DNA of 64,000 nt from Streptomyces alfalfae (GTDB lineage: Bacteria; Actinomycetota; Actinomycetes; Streptomycetales; Streptomycetaceae): positions 124,001-188,000 of the forward strand of contig NZ_QEXM01000040.1 of assembly GCF_004127445.1 (NCBI RefSeq). The letters are read 5' to 3'. Positions within the stretch are counted from its first letter, which is position 1, and each line of letters starts with the position of its first letter. The notes beneath the pieces are model-generated. The model ran no database searches. It was not told the DNA's origin and worked only from the letters and a program-made list of their open reading frames with translations. Made by a program: the position numbers and the translations under genes. This document shows, piece after piece, positions 1 to 7,688 of this stretch.

Positions 1-1
1 T

Positions 2-676
2 CCCCTGAAAGACGCCGACGACCCCGCTCCGGTTCGCCAGCTGCGCACCCTGAAGTGGGGCCTCGTGCCCTCCTGGTCCAAGACGCCCGAGGGCGGGGCC
101 CGGATGATCAACGCCCGCGCCGAGACCGTGCACGAGAAGCCCTCCTACCGCCGCGCCTTCGCCTCCCGCCGCTGCGTCATCCCGGCCGACGGCTACTACG
201 AGTGGGTCACCGCGCCCGAGGAGCGGCAGCTGGAGGTCGAGGGCAAGAAGAAGCGCCCCCGCAAGCAGCCGTACTTCGTGACGCCCGCCGACGGCTCCGT
301 CTTCGCCATGGCGGGGCTCTTCGAGTTCTGGCGGGACAAGACGCTCCCCGACGAGCACCCCCTCGCCTGGTGGGTGACCTGCACGGTGATCACCACGGAG
401 GCCGAGACCGCGCCGCTGGCCGTCGCTCCCGCACAGGGCCCGCGCTCGCTCGCCGACATCCACCCGCGGATGCCGCTGATGCTCACCCCGGACCGCTGGG
501 ACGCCTGGCTCGACCCGTCCCGCACGGACGTCGAGGACCTGCGCCCCCTCCTGGAGCCGCCGCCGCACGGACTGATGCGGGCCTTCCCGGTGTCGACGGC
601 CGTCAGCAACGTGCGCAACAACGGCCCGGAGCTGCTGAAGGAGCTGGACGGACCGGAAGAGGGCACACTCTTCTGA
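2..676 (+). CDS. SOS response-associated peptidase (SRAP/YedK family), 5' partial
   Basis: Partial gene: the frame is open from the first bases of the window, so the N-terminus, including the catalytic Cys2, lies upstream. What remains has the SRAP signatures in order: WGLVPSW near base 56, NARAETV near base 110, PADGYYEW near base 185 and the catalytic-histidine segment DIHPRMPLML near base 460. Family members (YedK, human HMCES) form a thiazolidine cross-link with abasic sites in single-stranded DNA and so shield them from nucleases. A lysine-rich insert (GKKKRPRK) follows PADGYYEW. The stop is one base before the next gene, so the two are probably co-transcribed. Family assignment is secure; the role in this organism is inferred. 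Confidence 0.93.
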   Translation, partial: PLKDADDPAPVRQLRTLKWGLVPSWSKTPEGGARMINARAETVHEKPSYRRAFASRRCVIPADGYYEWVTAPEERQLEVEGKKKRPRKQPYFVTPADGSVFAMAGLFEFWRDKTLPDEHPLAWWVTCTVITTEAETAPLAVAPAQGPRSLADIHPRMPLMLTPDRWDAWLDPSRTDVEDLRPLLEPPPHGLMRAFPVSTAVSNVRNNGPELLKELDGPEEGTLF

Positions 677-677
677 C

Positions 678-1352
678 GTGACGCACGAGACACGCAGCGG
701 GCCCGGCGAGAGCACCGGGCCCGTCGAGACCATCGAGACCGACACCGGTACGGCGCGGATCACCTGGCGCACGGCACGGGAGCCGCGCCTCCTGCTGGCC
801 GTCAGCCACGGCGCGGGCGGCGGCATCGAGGCCAGGGACCTGAAGGCGCTCGCGGCCGAGCTGCCCGCCCACGGAGTGACCGTGGCCCTCGTGGAGCAGC
901 CCTGGCGGGTGGCGGGCAAGAAGCTGGCGCCCGCGCCCAGGACGCTGGACGCCGGGTGGCGGGGCATCTGGCCCGCGCTGGCGGAGCGGGGGCTGCCCGT
1001 GATCTCCGGGGGCCGCAGCGCGGGCGCCCGCGTCGCCTGCCGCACCGCGGCCGAGCTCGGCGCCGCCGCCGTGCTCGCCCTCAGCTTCCCGCTGCACCCC
1101 CCGGGCAAGCCGGAGAAGTCGCGCGCCGACGAACTGCTCGGCGCGGGCGTGCCCGTACTCGTCGTGCAGGGCGGCAACGACCCGTTCGGCAGGCCCGCCG
1201 AGTTCCCGGCCGGCGACGGCTACGAGCTGGCGGAAGTCCCGTACGCCGACCACGGTTTCGCCGTGCCCAAGCGGGCGGAGATCGGCCAGGACGAGGCCGT
1301 GAAGCGCGTCACGGACGCCGTGGTGCGCTGGACGGGAATGTTGGACGCGTGA
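678..1352 (+). CDS. Alpha/beta hydrolase of the TEX30/dienelactone-hydrolase-like family
   Basis: A 224-residue protein starting at GTG one base after the SRAP stop. It has the alpha/beta-hydrolase layout: an oxyanion-hole segment SHGAGGG around residue 35, the nucleophile elbow GGRSAGAR around residue 114 (GxSxG), an Asp-containing strand near VVQGGNDPFG, and a late histidine in ADHGF. There is no signal peptide, so it should be cytoplasmic. The substrate cannot be read from the sequence; this subgroup is generally annotated as hydrolase or dienelactone hydrolase. Its last codons overlap the sigma-R-type promoter of sigR (1334-1360), which places the promoter inside coding DNA. Confidence 0.85.
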   Translation: MTHETRSGPGESTGPVETIETDTGTARITWRTAREPRLLLAVSHGAGGGIEARDLKALAAELPAHGVTVALVEQPWRVAGKKLAPAPRTLDAGWRGIWPALAERGLPVISGGRSAGARVACRTAAELGAAAVLALSFPLHPPGKPEKSRADELLGAGVPVLVVQGGNDPFGRPAEFPAGDGYELAEVPYADHGFAVPKRAEIGQDEAVKRVTDAVVRWTGMLDA

Positions 1353-1360
1353 CCTCTGTT
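1334..1360 (+). promoter_or_regulatory. Sigma-R-dependent promoter of sigR (sigRp2-like)
   Basis: GGGAAT at 1334-1339, then exactly 18 bases, then GTT at 1358-1360. This matches the known sigma-R consensus (GGAAT-N18/19-GTT). It lies about 60 bp upstream of the long sigR start, as expected for the thiol-stress-induced autoregulatory promoter. It overlaps the 3' end and stop codon of the upstream hydrolase gene. Confidence 0.85.
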
Positions 1361-1419
1361 GTCGCGAACAGACGGTGAACACCGTCGTCGACCTGTTCGT
1401 ACGAGAGGGAGTCCGCCGC

Positions 1420-1584
1420 ATGGGTCCGACCATCTGCCCGAACCGCTCCAGCGCCTCTGACCTGGAGTGGACGGTACTGAGCGCACCCAAAAGCGCACCT
1501 ATTCGGGCGGCGCGCGGAGCGGATCGTCGTCTATCCTCCGATTCGAGTGGGGCTGCTTTCGGCCTCGCCACGTCGTTGGAGGAG
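1420..1584 (+). other. N-terminal extension of the long sigma-R isoform (sigma-R')
   Basis: An in-frame ATG at 1420 follows a purine-rich ribosome-binding site (GAGAGGGA, about 9 bases upstream) and adds exactly 55 codons ahead of the short sigma-R start. In S. coelicolor a 55-residue-longer, rapidly degraded sigma-R' is made from the stress-induced transcript. The same length here, downstream of the sigma-R-type promoter, argues that the unstable isoform is conserved. The isoform is inferred from position and length. Confidence 0.75.
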
Positions 1585-2268
1585 GTGGGTCCGGTCACTG
1601 GGACCGACGCGGGGACCGAGCACGGTCAGGCGGAGCAGCCCCGAGAGAATCCGGAGAGGTCCGAGACGGCCGCGGAGCGCACGGCCCGCTTCGAGCGGGA
1701 CGCACTGACCTTCCTGGATCAGATGTACTCGGCGGCGCTGCGCATGACGCGCAACCCGGCGGACGCGGAGGACCTGGTGCAGGAGACGTACGCCAAGGCG
1801 TACGCGTCGTTCCACCAGTTCCGTGAGGGCACCAACCTCAAGGCCTGGCTCTACCGCATCCTCACCAACACGTTCATCAACTCCTACCGCAAGAAGCAGC
1901 GCGAGCCGCAGCGCAGCGCCGCCGAGGAGATCGAGGACTGGCAGCTCGCGCGGGCCGAGTCGCACATGTCCACCGGTCTGCGCTCCGCCGAGTCGCAGGC
2001 GCTGGACCACCTGCCCGACTCGGACGTGAAGAAGGCCCTGCAGGCGATTCCCGAGGAATTCCGCATCGCCGTCTATCTGGCGGACGTCGAGGGCTTTGCG
2101 TACAAGGAGATCGCGGACATTATGGGGACACCCATCGGCACGGTGATGTCCCGTCTGCACCGTGGCCGCCGCCAGCTGCGCGGCATGCTGGAGGACTACG
2201 CCCGTGAGCGCGGGCTCGTCCCGGCCGGTGCCGGAAAGTCGAACGGAACGAAAGGCTCGGGCTCATGA
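1585..2268 (+). CDS. sigR: RNA polymerase ECF sigma factor SigR
   Basis: Thiol-oxidative stress sigma factor of 227 residues from GTG 1585, the length of S. coelicolor sigma-R. Region 2 (FLDQMYSAALRMTRNPADAEDLVQETYAKAY split across residues 32-63) recognises the -10 element. Region 4 near the C-terminus (GFAYKEIADIMGTPIGTVMSRLHRGRRQLR) contains the helix-turn-helix for the GGAAT -35 element. The gene overlaps rsrA by ATGA at 2265-2268, giving translational coupling of sigma and anti-sigma. A longer isoform can start at 1420. It should activate thioredoxin, mycothiol and protein-quality genes and its own promoter at 1334-1360. GGAGGAG sits immediately before GTG 1585, so the start of the short form rests mainly on length match. 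Confidence 0.96.
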   Translation: MGPVTGTDAGTEHGQAEQPRENPERSETAAERTARFERDALTFLDQMYSAALRMTRNPADAEDLVQETYAKAYASFHQFREGTNLKAWLYRILTNTFINSYRKKQREPQRSAAEEIEDWQLARAESHMSTGLRSAESQALDHLPDSDVKKALQAIPEEFRIAVYLADVEGFAYKEIADIMGTPIGTVMSRLHRGRRQLRGMLEDYARERGLVPAGAGKSNGTKGSGS

Positions 2269-2573
2269 GCTGCGGAGAGCCGCACGAGACTGACTGCAGT
2301 GAGGTCCTGGACCATCTCTATGAGTTCCTGGACCACGAGATGCCGGACAGCGACTGCACCAAGTTCGAGACGCACTTCGAGGAGTGCTCCCCGTGCCTGG
2401 AGAAGTACGGCCTCGAACAGGCCGTCAAGAAGCTGGTCAAGCGCTGCTGCGGCTCGGACGACGTCCCCGTCGACCTGCGGGCGAAGGTCATGGGGCGCAT
2501 CGATCTGATCCGCTCCGGGCAGACCGTGCCCGACCAGGACGTCATCCAGGACGTGACCGCCTCCGAGGCGTGA
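2265..2573 (+). CDS. rsrA: Zinc-binding redox-sensing anti-sigma factor RsrA
   Basis: A 102-residue ZAS-family anti-sigma factor. The key residues fall at the same positions as in S. coelicolor RsrA: zinc ligands Cys11, His37, Cys41 and Cys44, plus Cys3, Cys31, Cys61 and Cys62. Under reducing conditions the zinc form sequesters sigma-R. Disulfide stress forms a trigger disulfide, zinc is lost and sigma-R is released. The start overlaps the sigR stop (ATGA). A strong hairpin terminator follows 37 bases after the stop, so sigR-rsrA ends its transcript here. Confidence 0.97.
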   Translation: MSCGEPHETDCSEVLDHLYEFLDHEMPDSDCTKFETHFEECSPCLEKYGLEQAVKKLVKRCCGSDDVPVDLRAKVMGRIDLIRSGQTVPDQDVIQDVTASEA

Positions 2574-2610
2574 ACGCCCCGCCGGGCGGCGCCCGGCGAC
2601 CGTAGTCAGC

Positions 2611-2640
2611 AGCAGGCCGCGCGTTCCGCGCGGCCTGCTT
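2611..2640 (+). terminator. Rho-independent-type hairpin after rsrA
   Basis: Perfect 13-bp inverted repeat AGCAGGCCGCGCG (2611-2623) with its complement at 2627-2639 and a 3-base loop TTC, in the non-coding gap after rsrA. Short T tail only, as usual in Streptomyces. Confidence 0.8.
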
Positions 2641-2769
2641 CGCTGTTCCCCCGCCGCCCGTCCTCCCGTTCCCCTCCCGTCACCCGAAGGTGCTAATTCC
2701 CCGCGGACGGGAACCGGACCGATGGGCCGCGCACCTAGTCTCCGACCTGCACATAGGGAGGAGACCTCC

Positions 2770-4158
2770 ATGCGGTCGGTGCCGATGTGGGCCCGCGCTT
2801 ACATCCTGTGCGTCACCCTGGCCGGCGCCTCCTGCGCCGTGTCCGCCCTGGGCCCGCACACCCCCTGGCCCGCGGTGGCGCTCCTCGCGGTGCTCTACGC
2901 CGGGTGCGAGCACGAGGCCCTGCTGGACCGCCTCGCGGGCAGGACGGGCGCCGCCGCGCGCCGTCGTGCGCCGCGCGGCCCCGGCACCCTCTTCCCCGTG
3001 CTGCTCGCCGGGGTCTTCCTGCTGCCGCCGGCCGCCGCCGCGCTGGTCGCCGTGCCGGGGGCGCTGCTCGCCCGCGCCGACCGGCGCCCCCGGTGGGTGC
3101 GGCGCGTCTGGCGCGCGGCGCAGCTCGCCCTCGCCTCCTGGACCTCCGCGCGGCTCTACGCGGCCCTCGGCGGGCCCGCGGCCACCGCCGCGCCGGACTT
3201 CCCCTACGTGCTCGGGCCCGCGGGGGCCGCCGTGCTCGCCTTCGCCTGCGTGCTCACCGTCCTGGACGGCGGCATCCTCGCCACCGCGGAGCGGGTGCCC
3301 GCGCGGACCGCGTGGCGGGGCCTCTTCGCGCGCTCGCTCGCGCCCGTGGCCGTGCACGGCCTCGCCGGGCTGATGATGGCCGTCCTGTGGACCAGCCCCT
3401 ACGGGCCGCCCGCCGCGCTGCTCGTCCTGCTGCCGATGGGCGTCTCCTGCTGGGCCTTCGCCCAGTACCACCACGAGCGGGCCGCCCACCAGGCGACCAT
3501 CCGGGCGCTCGTCCAGGCGGTCGACCTGAAGGACCGGTACACCCGCGGGCACAGCGAGCGGGTCGGCCGCGCCTCCGTGCTGATCGCCGAGGAGCTGGGC
3601 ATGGACGACGACCGCGTCGAGGTCCTGCGGTTCGCCGGAATCCTGCACGACGTCGGCAAGCTCGGGGTGCCGACCCGGCTGCTGCGCAAGGACGGCCCCC
3701 TGACGCCCGAGGAGCGGCGCGTCATCGAGCTGCACCCCGAGTACGGCCACGAGATGGTGCGCGGCATCGGCTTCCTCGGGGAGGCGCGGGAGGCGATCCT
3801 GCACCACCACGAGCGGATCGACGGCACGGGGTACCCCTACGGACTCGCCGGGCGGCAGATCCCCGAGAGCGCCCGCGTGGTGGCCGTGGCCGACGCCTTC
3901 GACGCGATGACGTCCACGCGGTCCTACAGCAGGGCCAGGCCCGTGGCGGTGGCGCTGGAGGAGCTGGACCGCTGTGCGGGGGCGCACTTCGATCCGGTGA
4001 TGGTCGCCGCCCTGACGCGGGCGCTCGACCGGCACGGCTGGCATCCCGGGGTCACTTCCGACCTCCCCGGCCGGGTGCCCGATCAGCTCGGTGACCAGCG
4101 CGGAAACGTACCGCCTGAGCTGCCGGCGCCCTCGGCGTCCGGCCCAGCGGCCCGGTGA
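2770..4158 (+). CDS. Membrane-anchored HD-GYP domain protein
   Basis: A 462-residue protein. I chose ATG 2770 because GGGAGGAG lies just upstream. The N-terminal half (about residues 1-235) has several hydrophobic segments predicting a membrane sensor or anchor. The C-terminal half is an HD-GYP phosphohydrolase with the metal site intact: HSERVGRA, the HD pair in ILHDVGKLGVP, HPEYGHEMV, HHERIDGTGYPYGL (the GYP motif) and AVADAFDAMTS. HD-GYP enzymes hydrolyse cyclic di-GMP. No GGDEF or EAL domain is present. The next gene overlaps by 4 bases and encodes a related but degenerate protein, so the two are probably made together. The ligand sensed by the membrane part is unknown. Confidence 0.85.
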   Translation: MRSVPMWARAYILCVTLAGASCAVSALGPHTPWPAVALLAVLYAGCEHEALLDRLAGRTGAAARRRAPRGPGTLFPVLLAGVFLLPPAAAALVAVPGALLARADRRPRWVRRVWRAAQLALASWTSARLYAALGGPAATAAPDFPYVLGPAGAAVLAFACVLTVLDGGILATAERVPARTAWRGLFARSLAPVAVHGLAGLMMAVLWTSPYGPPAALLVLLPMGVSCWAFAQYHHERAAHQATIRALVQAVDLKDRYTRGHSERVGRASVLIAEELGMDDDRVEVLRFAGILHDVGKLGVPTRLLRKDGPLTPEERRVIELHPEYGHEMVRGIGFLGEAREAILHHHERIDGTGYPYGLAGRQIPESARVVAVADAFDAMTSTRSYSRARPVAVALEELDRCAGAHFDPVMVAALTRALDRHGWHPGVTSDLPGRVPDQLGDQRGNVPPELPAPSASGPAAR

Positions 4159-5498
4159 CCGCCCTCGCGGCGGCGTCCGGCGGCCCGGAGCGCGCCGGCG
4201 CCGCCCCGGCCGCCGAGCCGCCCGCGAGCGAGGACCGGCCGGGACGCCTGCCCGCGGCGCTCGCCCAGGCCGTCGCCGCCCTGCTCGCCCTGACCGCGCT
4301 CGCCTGGACCCTCTGGCACGGCATCACCGAGGGGCGCACGGCGCTCGCCTTCGGGGTGCTCATCGGCCTGGGGGAGCTGGCCAGGTGGGGGAGCGCGCGG
4401 ACCCGGGAGCCCGCGCCGCTCGGGGCCGCGGGCGCGCTGGCGTACGCGCTGCTGGGGGAGAACGCCGGGCACCACACGCACCATGGGGCGCCGCAGGTGA
4501 TCGCCGTGGTGGTCGCGGCCTCCCTGGTGGCGGCCGTGCCGCACGTGGCGCGCGGCAAGGGCCCCTCACCGGACCAGGTGGCACGGCGGCTGCTGAGCGT
4601 CGGCTTCGCCGCCGTCTGCTTCCAACCCCTCTACAACAGCGGCCTGTTGGCGGAGCGGGTCGGCCACGGCCCGTACTTCGCGCTCGTCATCGTCGCCGTG
4701 CTCGTCCTCACCGCGCTCTGCGACGCCGTCCTCGCCGCCGCGATGGCGCACGCCCGCACCCGCTGGCCCTTCGGCCCGCTGCTCCGCGACGAGCTGCGGG
4801 CCCTGCTCGGCATCGGCTCCGCCGTCTGCGCGACGGGGGCCGTCATGGCGCTCGCGGTGGCCGTGGCCGGGCTCTGGGCGCTGCCCGTGTTCAGCCTCCC
4901 GCTGCTGCTCACCCAGCTCTCCTTCCGGCGCTACGCGGCGGTGCGGGCCACCTACCGCCAGACCATCGCGTCGCTGGCCAGGGCCACGGAGATCGCCGGA
5001 TGCACCCCGCAGGGCCACGCCCACCGCGTCGCGCGGCTCAGCAAGGCGGTCGGGCGCGACCTCGGGCTCTTCGAGCCGGACCTGACCGTCCTGGAGCACG
5101 CGGCGCTGATGCACGACATCGGCCAGCTGTCCCTCGTCGATCCGGTGCCGGAGGGGGCGACCGCGGGTCTGCCCGAGGCGGAGCAGCGCCGCATAGCACT
5201 GCTCGGCGGCGCCGTCGTGCGGCAGACCGGGGTGGACCCGGCGGTCGCCGTGGTCGTGGAGCGGCAGGCCGACCCGTACCGCGAGCAGCCCCTGGCCGCG
5301 CGCATCGTGCGCACCGCGAACGCATACGACGAGATGGCGCGGGGAGAAGGACCCTCGGGGGCACTGGGCGGCCCGCTGCACGCCCTGGAGCGGCTGCGGC
5401 TGGCCACCGGCCGCGACCATCAGCCCGAGGTCGTGGAGTCCCTGGCGAGGGTCCTCGCGCGGGAGAGGAGCGGTCCGCGGGGTGTGGGGCGCGGGTGA
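4155..5498 (+). CDS. Membrane HD-domain protein with degenerate GYP region
   Basis: A 447-residue paralogue-like partner of the preceding gene, starting at GTG 4155 within its stop (GTGA overlap). The N-terminal 270 residues contain several hydrophobic segments. The C-terminal HD region keeps GHAHRVARLSKAVG and the HD pair in ALMHDIGQLSLV. The segment that should carry HHExxDGxGYP is replaced by VVVERQADPYREQ, so the GYP signature and some metal ligands are missing. It probably does not hydrolyse cyclic di-GMP as the upstream protein might. It could act as a regulatory or structural partner. That role is inferred from loss of the motif and the coupled gene order. Confidence 0.8.
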   Translation: MTALAAASGGPERAGAAPAAEPPASEDRPGRLPAALAQAVAALLALTALAWTLWHGITEGRTALAFGVLIGLGELARWGSARTREPAPLGAAGALAYALLGENAGHHTHHGAPQVIAVVVAASLVAAVPHVARGKGPSPDQVARRLLSVGFAAVCFQPLYNSGLLAERVGHGPYFALVIVAVLVLTALCDAVLAAAMAHARTRWPFGPLLRDELRALLGIGSAVCATGAVMALAVAVAGLWALPVFSLPLLLTQLSFRRYAAVRATYRQTIASLARATEIAGCTPQGHAHRVARLSKAVGRDLGLFEPDLTVLEHAALMHDIGQLSLVDPVPEGATAGLPEAEQRRIALLGGAVVRQTGVDPAVAVVVERQADPYREQPLAARIVRTANAYDEMARGEGPSGALGGPLHALERLRLATGRDHQPEVVESLARVLARERSGPRGVGRG

Positions 5499-5675
5499 GG
5501 CCGACGGTCGGGCCTTAGCTCGTCCCCGGCTGGGTAACCCATGGGTAATGAGCGGCCGTCCGACCGTACGTGGTTGGATGCGAAGAAGAGGGTGCACGGG
5601 GGCATCGGCCCGACGCCGCGCCCTCGCGGGACGGGACTTTCCGAAATCGTGACAGGCGGGAATCAGGCGGGAATC

Positions 5676-6656
5676 GTGAGGATCTTCGGCAAGGGACGGC
5701 ACCGGCCCTCCGCCTCATGGCGGCAGGCGACCGACCGCGCGTTCACGCTGATCGGCGACGGCCGGTACGAGGACGCGGGAGCGCTGCTCACGCGCGCGGC
5801 GGACCTGGAGCCCTGGCTGTCCGAGTCCTGGTTCAACCTCGCGCTCCTGCACAAGTTCCGGCACGACTGGGAGCAGGCGCGCGCCGCCGGGCTGCGCGCC
5901 GTCGCGCTCCTCGACCGCTCGGCCGGTGCCCCTGACTGGTGGAACGTGGGCATCGCGGCGACGGCCCTGCAGGACTGGCCGCTGGCCCGCCGCGCCTGGC
6001 AGGCGTACGGACTGCGGGTGCCGGGCGGGGTGACCGCCTCCGGTGAGCCCACGGGCATGGATCTGGGCAGCGCGGCCGTGCGGCTCTCCCCGGAGGGCGA
6101 GGCGGAGGTCGTGTGGGGCCGCAGGCTCGACCCGGCCCGCATCGAGCTGCTGTCCATCCCGCTGCCCTCCTCCGGGCGCCGCTGGGGCGAGGTCGTGCTG
6201 CACGACGGCGTCCCGCACGGCGAGCGCACGACGGGGGACGGGCACTCGTACCCCGTGTTCGACGAGATCGAGCTCTGGGCCCCCTCTCCCGTGCCGACGT
6301 GGGTGGTGCTCCTGGAGGCCGCCACCGAGGAGGACAGGGACGCCCTGGAGCGGCTCGCCGCCGACGCGGGCTTCGCCGCCGAGGACTGGTCGTCGTCGGT
6401 GCGGCTGCTGTGCCGCATGTGCTCCGAGTCCCGGATGCCGAGCGACGAGGGCGACGGGGAGCACCTGGACCCGCACGACCACAGTGAGCCCGGCCACCCG
6501 GGTCCGCTCGGCCACCGCAGCCCCGGCGCTGTCTGGGTGCCGGAGCGGGAGTGCGGCATCGCCGCGCCCGCCGCCCTGGTGCGCGGGCTCCTGGACAGCT
6601 GGGTGGCCGACAGCCCGGACTCCCGCGACTGGCGGGATCTCGAGGAGGTCTGCTGA
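5676..6656 (+). CDS. Tetratricopeptide-repeat-like conserved protein
   Basis: A conserved actinobacterial protein of 326 residues from GTG 5676; a frame starting further upstream at 5541 is open but reads atypically. The N-terminal 100 residues contain TPR-like helices (SWRQATDRAFTLIGDGRYEDA, ESWFNLALLHKFRHDWEQA, SAGAPDWWNVGIAATALQDW), suggesting a protein-interaction scaffold. The C-terminal part has a cluster around LLCRMCSESRMPSDEG with two cysteines and an acidic, His-rich stretch (DGEHLDPHDHSEPGH) that could bind metal. No signal peptide. It precedes the deformylase gene by 81 bases. I do not know a defined function. Confidence 0.72.
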   Translation: MRIFGKGRHRPSASWRQATDRAFTLIGDGRYEDAGALLTRAADLEPWLSESWFNLALLHKFRHDWEQARAAGLRAVALLDRSAGAPDWWNVGIAATALQDWPLARRAWQAYGLRVPGGVTASGEPTGMDLGSAAVRLSPEGEAEVVWGRRLDPARIELLSIPLPSSGRRWGEVVLHDGVPHGERTTGDGHSYPVFDEIELWAPSPVPTWVVLLEAATEEDRDALERLAADAGFAAEDWSSSVRLLCRMCSESRMPSDEGDGEHLDPHDHSEPGHPGPLGHRSPGAVWVPERECGIAAPAALVRGLLDSWVADSPDSRDWRDLEEVC

Positions 6657-6737
6657 CCCGGGGAGCACCGCCCGACGTTCGCCGTAGGCTGTACCGGCAC
6701 AAACTCTTGAGGGTTCCAAGGAAGGCGTACGGCGGAC

Positions 6738-7388
6738 ATGGCGCAGGACACTGATCAGCAGGCCTCCGGCGGGGTGCTCCCCGTCGACGGCGAGGGCTTC
6801 GTCATCGACACGGAGGACTGCGAGGCGCGGGAGACGGCCTACCGCGAGCGCGGCACGTCCCGGCCCATCACGGTCGTCGGCAATCCGGTCCTGCACAAGG
6901 AGTGCAAGGAGGTCACGGCCTTCGACGACGACCTCGCGAAGCTGGTCGACGACATGTTCGCCAGCCAGCGCACCGCGCAGGGCGTCGGCCTCGCCGCCAA
7001 CCAGATCGGCGTCGACCTGAAGGTCTTCGTGTACGACTGCATGGACGACGAGGGCGTGCGCCACGTCGGCGTGGTCTGCAACCCGGTCCTGCGCGAGCTG
7101 CCCGCCGACCGGCGCCGCCTCGACGACTCGGGCGAGGGCTGCCTCTCCGTGCCGACCGCCTACGCCCCGCTGGCCCGCCCGGACTACGCCGAGGTGAGCG
7201 GCCAGGACGAGAAGGGCAACCCGATCAAGGTCCGCGGCGGCGGCTACTTCGCGCGCTGCCTCCAGCACGAGACGGACCACCTGTACGGCTACCTGTACAT
7301 CGACCGCCTCTCCAAGCGCGAGCGCAGGGACGCGCTCCGGCAGATGGAAGAGGGCACCCCGCGCTACCCCGTGGTGCCGAACGACTGA
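6738..7388 (+). CDS. def: Peptide deformylase
   Basis: Removes the formyl group from N-terminal formylmethionine during translation. All three family motifs are present in the 216-residue protein: GVGLAANQIG (residues 82-91), EGCLSVP (133-139, metal Cys135) and QHETDHL (176-182, metal His177 and His181 with catalytic Glu178). The N-terminus carries about 40 residues more than the minimal enzyme, as in the long actinobacterial type. ATG 6738 is preceded by GGCGG/AAGGAAGG. In S. coelicolor deformylase genes have been linked to the sigma-R regulon, but I do not see a sigma-R promoter upstream of this copy. Confidence 0.96.
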   Translation: MAQDTDQQASGGVLPVDGEGFVIDTEDCEARETAYRERGTSRPITVVGNPVLHKECKEVTAFDDDLAKLVDDMFASQRTAQGVGLAANQIGVDLKVFVYDCMDDEGVRHVGVVCNPVLRELPADRRRLDDSGEGCLSVPTAYAPLARPDYAEVSGQDEKGNPIKVRGGGYFARCLQHETDHLYGYLYIDRLSKRERRDALRQMEEGTPRYPVVPND

Positions 7389-7688
7389 CGCGCGCGCCGC
7401 CTGAGCGGCGTGGGCACCGCGTGACACGAGCGGCCCCTGGACGGGAACCACCCCCCGACCAGGGGCCGTTGGCGTGCGTCGCGCATGCGTACGAGCGGAT
7501 CGGGCTGCCGAAGATCCATATTCGGTCACGTAAGGGGATGTTCTCGGCGCCCCGTGGGAGTGAATGGCGCAAAACTGTTCCCTGAACGGTCAGTTGTAGT
7601 GCTGAATGGAAAGCGCGGGGATACACGACGGCGTGCGCCCGGTACGGCGAGAGGGGCGCGCGCTCAGGCGGCTGAAAGGGGTTTGTTC
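7389..7688. other. Intergenic region between def and the terpene synthase operon
   Basis: About 300 bases holding the def terminator (7431-7470) and the leader of the terpene synthase operon. It is less GC-rich than its surroundings near 7510-7620 (stretches such as CCATATTCGG and GCAAAACTG), as expected of a promoter. I could not identify a convincing -35/-10 pair or operator. No coding frame here looks real. Confidence 0.5.
7431..7470 (+). terminator. Hairpin terminator after def
   Basis: Inverted repeat CGGCCCCTGG (7431-7440) and CCAGGGGCCG (7459-7468) with an 18-base loop, followed by TT, in the gap downstream of peptide deformylase. Confidence 0.7.

Noticed and set aside
2249..2274. ATGA overlap of sigR/rsrA and similar overlaps considered as frameshifts
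   Set aside because: All are clean stop/start overlaps of neighbouring genes with intact family motifs on both sides, so they reflect translational coupling.
2680..4044. Long minus-strand open frame opposite the HD-GYP gene
   Set aside because: Reads as a low-complexity Gly/Arg/Pro/His mirror frame; the plus-strand HD-GYP motifs are intact.
5531..5548. TGGGTAA-CCCA-TGGGTAA repeat with a CCCATGGG palindrome before the TPR gene
   Set aside because: Only a few bases long and not linked to a known operator; kept out of the feature list as chance is likely.
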